A stretch of 7,082 nt of DNA from Candidatus Gastranaerophilales bacterium (lineage in GTDB: Bacteria > Cyanobacteriota > Vampirovibrionia > Gastranaerophilales > Gastranaerophilaceae), in NCBI GenBank assembly GCA_910587055.1, contig CAJUKY010000040.1, positions 1 through 7,082 on the forward strand, given 5' to 3'. Of the stretch, positions 1-6,300 are shown piece by piece; positions within the stretch are counted from its first letter, which is position 1, and each line of letters begins with the position of its first letter. The notes beneath the pieces are model-generated. The model ran no database searches. It saw only the letters and a list, made by a program, of their open reading frames with translations, and was not told the origin of the DNA. The position numbers and the translations under genes are program-made.

Positions 1-11
1 GGTTGCATTTT

Positions 12-296
12 ATGAAGTTAAATATAAAACTCGATAATAAAAAATCTAAAGCACAAAGTTTGATTGAATATGCTTTGATACTTGCAATGGTTACGGTTAT
101 TGCGGTTGTTGCCCTTCAATTATTGGGACAGAATATGTCAAACACTTTGAAACAATCTGCAGAAACCATTAACACCGGTGCAGATGATGTTCAAAGAAAG
201 GCATGCGAATCATTCGGCGGCACATGGACACCCGGAAGCACGGAAGAAGCCGGCACATGCGAACTCAATGATACAAATTCAGATACAACGAATTAA
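12..296 (+). CDS. Flp/type IVb-like prepilin with a C-terminal cysteine loop
   Basis: The product is a small (94 aa) prepilin-like protein, probably the major or a minor subunit of an Flp (Tad) type pilus, inserted in the inner membrane and cleaved by a prepilin peptidase. Visible features are a short basic leader (residues 1-14), the processing motif AQSLIEYALIL (residues 14-24, Glu at mature +5 and Tyr at +6), and then a hydrophobic helix to about residue 39. Family members usually have Gly at -1, whereas here it is Ala14. The mature protein would be about 80 aa. The C-terminal extension holds two cysteines, C65 and C83, around a GGTW stretch, and could form a disulfide loop. The ATG at 12 is preferred because it gives a normal leader length. 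A TTG at 3 is in frame and would add only three residues. GG at bases 1-2 may be the end of a ribosome binding site cut by the window edge. No tad assembly genes are visible. The stop codon overlaps that of convergent kdsB. Confidence 0.8.
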   Translation: MKLNIKLDNKKSKAQSLIEYALILAMVTVIAVVALQLLGQNMSNTLKQSAETINTGADDVQRKACESFGGTWTPGSTEEAGTCELNDTNSDTTN

Positions 297-1039
297 TCAG
301 CCTCCGCAATACTTTTAAACTTTTCAAAATCCTGTATGGTATCAATACCTACAGGATTTAAATTTGTAAGTATTATTTTTATCGTCATCCCGTTATATAA
401 AGCTCTTAATTGTTCAAGAGATTCTGTTTTTTCAATCATCGCCATAGGAAGTGAAGTCATTTTTAAAAGGCTCTCTCTTCTGTAGGCATACATGCCGATA
501 TGTGCATAATATTCGGCAGCTTCCTCATTTCTTTTATAAGGAATAGGATATCTTGAAAAATAGAGCGCATAATTTTCACTGTTGAAAACACATTTAACAC
601 AATTGGGGCTTTCAATCTGCTCTTTATCCGTAATTTTTCTCAACAATGTTGAAATATCTGCTGTTGAATTATGAAGCGCATTAATCAAAGAATCTATAAC
701 ATCAGAATCCATCTGCGGTTCGTCCCCCTGTAAATTCAGGATATATTCAATTTCAGGGTGTCTTTTTACAACTTCCGCTATCCTGTCCGAACCGGATTTA
801 TGCTCGGTTGATGTCATTTCTACGTTTCCGCCGAACCCTTTTACAACATTGTAAATTTCTTCACTATCGCAGGCCACAATAACGTTTGAAGCAAGTTTTG
901 ATTTTTCCGCAGCCTCATACACCCATTGGATAACCGGTTTATTCTTAGCACAAAGAAGCAGTTTATTTTTTAACCTTGAAGAATTTAATCTTGCAGGGAT
1001 TATTATTGCCGTTTTTTCAATCTTTTCCAAATTTTCCAT
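293..1039 (-). CDS. kdsB: 3-deoxy-manno-octulosonate cytidylyltransferase (CMP-Kdo synthetase)
   Basis: This cytoplasmic enzyme activates Kdo with CTP to CMP-Kdo plus pyrophosphate, the donor for the inner core of lipopolysaccharide. Its 248 aa equals the usual family length. Motifs in order are: nucleotide-binding IIIPAR (12-17) followed by S-S-R-L; an EHKSGSDRIAEV stretch (79-90) matching the family's substrate-binding loop; LQGDEP (103-108) with metal-ligand Asp106; ALYFSRYPIP (158-167); HIGMYAYR (180-187); ESLEQLRAL (206-214); and GIDT (231-234) with the second metal Asp233. The N-terminal loop reads RLKNKLLL where RLPGKPL is typical, so the Pro-Gly is lost but the lysine (K26) is kept. 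The start ATG has a good Shine-Dalgarno AGAAGG six bases upstream. The gene lies 64 bp downstream of the TPR gene on the same strand, so co-transcription is plausible. Its end overlaps the pilin gene end by 4 bp. The presence of kdsB argues for an LPS-bearing outer membrane. Confidence 0.96.
   Translation of the reverse strand: MENLEKIEKTAIIIPARLNSSRLKNKLLLCAKNKPVIQWVYEAAEKSKLASNVIVACDSEEIYNVVKGFGGNVEMTSTEHKSGSDRIAEVVKRHPEIEYILNLQGDEPQMDSDVIDSLINALHNSTADISTLLRKITDKEQIESPNCVKCVFNSENYALYFSRYPIPYKRNEEAAEYYAHIGMYAYRRESLLKMTSLPMAMIEKTESLEQLRALYNGMTIKIILTNLNPVGIDTIQDFEKFKSIAEAD
327..359. repeat. Inverted repeat/hairpin in the kdsB 3' end; possible terminator for the convergent pilin gene
   Basis: Bases 327-336 pair perfectly with 350-359 (10 bp). 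After one bulged T at 337, bases 338-341 pair with 346-349, leaving a four-base loop TCAA. On the plus strand the hairpin begins 30 bases after the pilin stop and is followed by an A/T-rich stretch without a clean T run. On the minus strand it covers the kdsB codons for V-G-I-D-T-I-Q-D, including metal-ligand Asp233. The inverted repeat is directly visible. Its role as a terminator or 3'-end stabiliser of either convergent transcript is inferred. Confidence 0.6.
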
Positions 1040-1045
1040 CTTTTA

Positions 1046-1051
1046 CCTTCT
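1046..1051 (-). promoter_or_regulatory. Ribosome binding site of kdsB
   Basis: Read on the minus strand this is AGAAGG, six bases before the ATG at 1039. It supports that start over internal alternatives. No clear terminator separates it from the upstream TPR gene. The 64-bp spacer is AT-rich apart from a GC-rich patch at 1065-1079. Confidence 0.8.
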
Positions 1052-1103
1052 TTTAATTATTAAAGGACTCGCCGCCCTGTTTTAATATTTCTTAATAATA
1101 TTT

Positions 1104-3161
1104 TTAATAATACTTCCGGCCAAGTTTAATTACTTTATCCTGAGCCTTTTTCATCATTTTTTCATCCTGCACATCCGCCCCTAAAAATCTTTCATATTCT
1201 TCAAGCGCTTTTTTCTCTTTGCCCTGTTTTTCAAGGATTTCAGCCATATAAAAATGTGAAACATAATAGCTTCTATCCATCTCAAGTGTTTTTGTGAAAA
1301 ATTTATACGCATTGTTTAAATCATTTAAAGCATTATAGGTAAGTGCTTTATAATAGTATACTTCGGGGTTATTGGGATACAATTTTTCAGCCCTGTCAAG
1401 CTCAATAAGCGTATTTTTATAATCGTGCTTTTGATACATAGCATAGGCAGAATCAAGTTTATTATCTATTTCAGCCTGTGTTAAATAGCTTAAAAGCTTT
1501 CTTGCCTTTAAATTTTTCCTATCCAGTCCGATTGCCTTTTTAAGATAGCTCTCGGCCGTTTTTTTGGAATTTAAATCAAGATACAAAAGAGCTATGCCAT
1601 AATATAAATCAGAATTAACGGAATCAAGCTTAACGGCTTTCTGAAGCGCCTCAATTGCCGCCTTATAGTTTTTTTGTGCTTTATAACAATTTGATATTGA
1701 TTCATAAACAGAGGCATCTTTCGGCTGAATTTGATTATAGATTTTAATCGCTTTATCATATTCCTTATTTGACATATAAGAAAGTGCCAGCAGATTTTTT
1801 TGCGAAGCTACATTTTTATTGCTGTAATTATACATATTCTTAATTTCAGGATTGTTCGGGAAAATTTTATAAGCCGTCAAAGAAAGCTCGTAAGCATCAG
1901 CTGTTTTACCTTCAAGTTCATAGATTTTATAAAGGCTTGTATAGCTTGATACTTTTTTAGGCTCCAGCTTGATTGAAGCTTTGTATAAGCTGATGGCATC
2001 AGCCACTAAACCGTTTGAATAAAGGGTTTTTGCAAGATTATTATAAAAATTGGCATTCGGTGTAAAGCTTTTATTTAAGGGATAAAATAATTTTACAATG
2101 TCTTCCGGGCGTTTTTTGCCTGTAAAAAGTTTAAAAAGCCCCAATTGCGCCTGTTTTGAATCAGGATACAGAGCAAGTACAACCTGGTAATCCTTCATTG
2201 CATCATTTGCCCTGTTAAGCGCCTTTAAACTCTTGGCGCGGGCAATTCTTATCTGTGTTTCATAAGGATTATTTAAAATAATTGAATTATAAACCTTGAT
2301 GGCTTCTGTGTATTCACCCATATCAAAAAGCAAATTACCCAGATAATATTTAAGGAAGATATCATCAGGCTTTAATTGCATCGCTTTTTTAAATATTTCA
2401 TAGGTTTTATTGTATTCTTTTAATTTTTGATAAGTGAGCCCCAGAATTTCATAAGAGGTTTCATCACCTTTTTTCTGTTTAATCTCTTTTTCATAGATAT
2501 TTACTATAAAGTTTAAAATTTCGGGGTCTTCCGTTAAATTTATTGTTGTTTCAAAATATTCTTTTGCCTCTTCATCCTTGCCTAAATCCTTATAAATTTT
2601 ACCAATTTTGCAGGTAACACAGTAATTTGCAGGCTCCACCTCAAGCGATTTTTTATAAAATATCAGAGCCGCTTCAGGATTATTAAAGTCCTGAGAAATA
2701 TCGCCAAGGTATTCATAGCAGATTTCTTTACAATAGTCTTCATTTGCAAGTTCTAAAAATTCATAGGCGCTTGCAAACAGCTTATCTTCAAGATAAAGGT
2801 TTTTCGCTATTTCAAGACGATTATTTTGATTATTTTTAAACCCTAATTTATTATAGGTGGCATTTAATTTTTGATAATATTTAATATATTCTTCGGATTT
2901 TTTATTTTTTCTTAAGAAATACAGGATGCTTCTTATATCATCCGCCTGGGCTTCATGGTCTTGTTTTATACCGTGGTACAATACGCGTTTTTTCATTGCC
3001 GAAATATAAGAATTTATATTCTGTTCTGTAGGATTTTTAATAACTTTTTTTGTTATGGATATTATTTTTTTTGAATCCTCACATTTAGCACAGGCAGGAC
3101 AGCCTGTCTGGTAAATTATTAAAAACAAAAGACAGATTATTGATAATATTTTGTACTTCAT
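1104..3161 (-). CDS. Exported tetratricopeptide-repeat (TPR) protein, function unknown
   Basis: The 685-aa product has an N-terminal signal sequence (KYK followed by a hydrophobic stretch, residues 5-17) and then at least 12 TPR-type helical hairpins. Clear units lie near residues 146-179, 180-211, 234-267, 268-301, 302-335, 370-403, 404-437, 483-516, 517-550, 567-599, 600-633 and 634-664, showing the usual Gly/Ala/Tyr/Pro pattern (for example A-L-x-x-Y-x-x-A-x-x-L-x-P). TPR arrays bind partner proteins and act as scaffolds, and no catalytic domain is visible. After the signal the protein shows CPACAKC (21-27). A-C-A at 23-25 would suit signal peptidase I. C21 after T-G could be a lipid-anchored cysteine, but Gln at -3 makes a poor lipobox. 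Location is therefore probably periplasmic or membrane-attached. The start ATG has GAGG seven bases upstream. It has its own candidate promoter and may be co-transcribed with kdsB, so a role in envelope biogenesis or surface-structure assembly is possible but unproven. Confidence 0.88.
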   Translation of the reverse strand: MKYKILSIICLLFLIIYQTGCPACAKCEDSKKIISITKKVIKNPTEQNINSYISAMKKRVLYHGIKQDHEAQADDIRSILYFLRKNKKSEEYIKYYQKLNATYNKLGFKNNQNNRLEIAKNLYLEDKLFASAYEFLELANEDYCKEICYEYLGDISQDFNNPEAALIFYKKSLEVEPANYCVTCKIGKIYKDLGKDEEAKEYFETTINLTEDPEILNFIVNIYEKEIKQKKGDETSYEILGLTYQKLKEYNKTYEIFKKAMQLKPDDIFLKYYLGNLLFDMGEYTEAIKVYNSIILNNPYETQIRIARAKSLKALNRANDAMKDYQVVLALYPDSKQAQLGLFKLFTGKKRPEDIVKLFYPLNKSFTPNANFYNNLAKTLYSNGLVADAISLYKASIKLEPKKVSSYTSLYKIYELEGKTADAYELSLTAYKIFPNNPEIKNMYNYSNKNVASQKNLLALSYMSNKEYDKAIKIYNQIQPKDASVYESISNCYKAQKNYKAAIEALQKAVKLDSVNSDLYYGIALLYLDLNSKKTAESYLKKAIGLDRKNLKARKLLSYLTQAEIDNKLDSAYAMYQKHDYKNTLIELDRAEKLYPNNPEVYYYKALTYNALNDLNNAYKFFTKTLEMDRSYYVSHFYMAEILEKQGKEKKALEEYERFLGADVQDEKMMKKAQDKVIKLGRKYY

Positions 3162-3168
3162 TGATTTT

Positions 3169-3172
3169 CCTC
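3169..3172 (-). promoter_or_regulatory. Ribosome binding site of the TPR gene
   Basis: GAGG on the minus strand, seven bases before the ATG at 3161. It supports the start that yields a complete signal peptide. Confidence 0.7.
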
Positions 3173-3190
3173 ATATTATAATAATTCAAT

Positions 3191-3217
3191 ATTATACAAA
3201 ATGTTAAATTAATACAA
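3191..3217 (-). promoter_or_regulatory. Candidate sigma70-type promoter of the TPR gene
   Basis: On the minus strand there is a perfect TATAAT at 3196-3191. A possible -35 TTGTAT lies at 3217-3212, a short spacing of 15 bp. Transcription would start near 3184, giving a leader of about 22 bases that contains the GAGG. A second TATAAT at 3180-3175, part of an 8-bp direct repeat (3173-3180 and 3189-3196), is too close to the start codon to be the main -10. The position after the terminator fits an independent promoter, but in such AT-rich DNA a -10 match alone is weak evidence. Confidence 0.4.
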
Positions 3218-3245
3218 TACAGCCTTAAAGTTAACCTTCCTATAC

Positions 3246-3279
3246 AAAACACCCGCCTTATTTTAAAAGCGGGTGTTTT
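3246..3279. terminator. Intrinsic terminator between the exoprotein gene and the TPR gene
   Basis: A perfect 11-bp stem (3246-3256 pairing with 3269-3279, core CACCCGC/GCGGGTG) encloses a 12-base A/T loop. On the minus strand it lies about 37 bases past the exoprotein stop, and the right arm ends GTGTTTTGTAT, so it should end that transcript. On the plus strand the T run is longer (TTTTTT ATTT), so it could also stop readthrough from the opposite side. It is the clearest transcription boundary in the window. Confidence 0.88.
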
Positions 3280-3315
3280 TTATTTAACCTTTGATTTAGA
3301 TTTATCGGCTATTGG

Positions 3316-6300
3316 CTATTGGATAGCATCTCCGTCTTCATCTGTTTCATTTTCTTCATCTAAGGTGATTCTTGCAGCTGCCATGATTACGTTTGCTGTA
3401 GGATCTGTGATTTCGTTTAATACGGGGGCTACTGCGCTTACACCTTCTTCGTGTCTGGGCAATCTAACGAGTGAAGATTCTCTAAGATCTGTTCCTGGGA
3501 TTACTACTGTTGAAGGATCATCTGTAATTTCAGGAGGAACATCGCAGTCTTCAGTTGCTCTCTGGTATACAAGAAGGAAGTTTTCATTGTTGCCTTCGTT
3601 GTTGAACTGTAAGAAGTGTCTTTGAGTATAGCCGTCATTAGCCTGGTCATAGTGTCCGTCTTCTTTATAGAAACCGGGGATGTTTTCAATGTTTTCAACA
3701 TCTGTATCCATATTCCATCCGGCTAATTTTTTAACTTCGATGTATGCTGTACCAACATTTGCCGTGTTTCCGTTGGGACCGATGTTATCTGTAGCTGCAT
3801 TCGGTCTGTTATCGGTTGCTGCGAGCATTTTAACATTGTTACCGTCAACGATTTCTAATGTATCAGCTTTAACTTTTGCAATTGCTAATGTTTTATCTTT
3901 TGCGTTTAATTTAACATTTCTGCCATCAAGAGCTGCGTTACCGAAGCTTGCTTCTACCTGATTGTTTGAAGTATTAACATCTGAGTTAATTTCAAGACCG
4001 GCAGCTTTATTATCTACGCCTGTGAATGCAATATCAATATCTTTCTTAGCATTTACAATTAACTTATTGCTGTTTGCATTGATTTGGCTGTCAGCATTTG
4101 TTTTAACATTTCCTGTTTCTGATTTGATTGTTGTTCTGCCTTTGTTAATTGTCATATCTTTGCTGATTGCTACGTTACCTTTTGCAGTAACTGTATTGTT
4201 ATTTGAATTAAATGATGTATCGTTCAGATTAATTCCGTTTGCTGATGAAACTGTGATATTGTTTCCTGCAATCATATCGGTTCTTGTAATGCCCCAGTCG
4301 CCTGTAGTTTTTGCAAGATTGATATTGTTGTTTGCGTTGAGAATTAATCTCTTATCAGCTGAGAAAGCACCTACCGTACCGTTGCTGTTGATATCGTTGC
4401 CGCTGCCGTTAACATTGAAGTGAATATTATTGGCTGCTTTAACGCTTTTAGCTTGGTCGTAATCAGCATCAAGATTTGCTGTTTGTGCCTGATTGATTAT
4501 TACATCAGCGGCAGTTGACTGAACAAGAACGCCTGCACCTTTAGCTGTTGTTTTACCGTTTTTAGAAGTGATTTTGTTAGCGTTTGTTGATTTAACCGTT
4601 GAGTTTGTAATAATTACATCGCCGCTTGCCGTGATATTTGATTCATTTCCTGCGGTAACAACTGAGGTTTCGGGTCTGATTGCTTCAGGGCAGTCATAAG
4701 TCGGGCAATCATGTTTTTGAATACCAACTCTGCCGTTATTTGCCGTTAATGTATTGTTATTTGAAGCTGTGATTGTGCCTGATTGAACTGAAACATCACC
4801 GTTATCTGCAATTAATTCGTTATTTACGGCATTTAATTTTGAGTGAAGAACAAAAACACCTTTTGTATTGCTCGGGTCTGTAGGATCTACAGTATCGCCT
4901 TTTGCCCATAATTTAATGTTTCCGTTATTAGCTGTTAAAGTTGAACCTTTTTTAGTGATAACGTTTTTATCACCTTCAGCCTGTTCAATTGCAGTACCTA
5001 AAGTAACTTTAGAACCGCCTATCATTGTAATGTCACCGTTATTAGATGTTACATTTGAAGTTGTAACGTTTGCGTTTGTTTTACCGTTGATTTCAATGTT
5101 TTTATCAACCGTGATATTTGAATTGTTTCTGATTGAAACCTGTCCGTTTTCAGAAGCTAATTTTACGTTAGCTGTCTGATTAGAAGGAGTTGCAATCCAT
5201 TGATCTCTCAAGTTGCTGAAATCAGCTTTTTTAAGTTCGTTATGGTCAATGATTAAATCGCCGCTTGTTTCGATAACTAATGTATCTTTTTCGCCTGATT
5301 CAACTTTTCTGTCATAGAAAGTTGTACCGTCTTTAATTAATACATCATTGTTTTGATTGTAATCATTCTTTAAGTTTAATGTACCGTAATCTAAAGTTGT
5401 ATTAATAAGGCTTGTTTCTTTGCCTCCAAGTGTAACGGTGCCTTTGTCTGCGAATAATACTGCATCGTTAACCTTAATTCCGCCGCCTGTTTGTTCGGCT
5501 TTTATAGTAAGGTTGCCTTGCTGAGAAGCATAAACACCTGTATTTAAATCAATGTTTTTACCTGTGATATAAACATTGTGGTCTGCAACGAGTTTTGTTT
5601 TATCACCTAAAGTTTTAGTTATAACGTTGCCGTTTTTAGCTTCAATTGCTAAGTTACCTTTTGAGTTGATTTCAATGGGTAAATATTTTGTTGTACCGTC
5701 AGAACCTTTATAAGAAACCTGATGGTTGCCTGCTGCAACTGCCGCAGCTGATTTTTGAACTGTAATGTCGCCTTCTGCTGATTTAATTGTAATATTTCCG
5801 GCTTTTGCATCTTCGCCGTATGCTAAACCTTTATTGTAATCAGAAGGAGCTGAGGCAATTCTTGTATTATCAATATTGATGTCTTTCTTAGCAGTGATTG
5901 TAATATTGCCTGCGCCGGTTTTGATTTTAGCACCTTCAATAGTATCGCCGTTATAACCTTGCATTGTTTCAAAACGTGAATTTACAAGGCTTACTTTGCC
6001 GTTGCTGTTAATGCTGATGTCACCTTGAGTACCGTTATACATTTTAGTTGTATAAACTGTTGAATCATCAACTTTAACTTCAGCATCATTATATCTGTTA
6101 TCAATAAGTGCAGAACCTGTGTAGATTTTTGAGTTGCCGGTAATTGAAATACCATAATCATCAGCTGTTTTGCCTGCTGCAATTTGAGCGTTGTCATCAA
6201 TTTTTACAAGGTTCTGACCATTTTTAGTATCAGCAACACCGCCGAGTTCGTTGTATTGTAATTCTACGCTGTCTGCAGTAATTAATTTTACGTTTGATCT

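Noticed and set aside
3..11. TTG at base 3 as the pilin start
   Set aside because: The ATG at 12 gives an ordinary prepilin leader. The TTG would add only M-H-F, and the GG at bases 1-2 is too near to act as its binding site.
3307..3320. Two tandem copies of GGCTATT spanning the exoprotein stop codon
   Set aside because: Only two 7-bp copies. Loss of one would still leave the TAG in place, so it has no evident coding effect.
3504..3701. 65-codon minus-strand frame overlapping the exoprotein end
   Set aside because: It is out of frame within a real gene, with Thr/Lys/Met-rich translation typical of a frame shift of the same DNA.
3365..3961. Further plus-strand open frames (3365-3625 and 3680-3961) opposite the exoprotein C-terminal part
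   Set aside because: Both lie wholly inside a well-supported gene and have low-complexity translations with no motifs.
3962..4423. 153-codon plus-strand open frame antisense to the exoprotein
   Set aside because: Leu/Ile/Val/Phe-rich shadow of the Asn/Lys/Asp/Thr-rich coding strand. There is no convincing ribosome binding site or recognisable domain, and the hydrophobicity is explained by complementarity.
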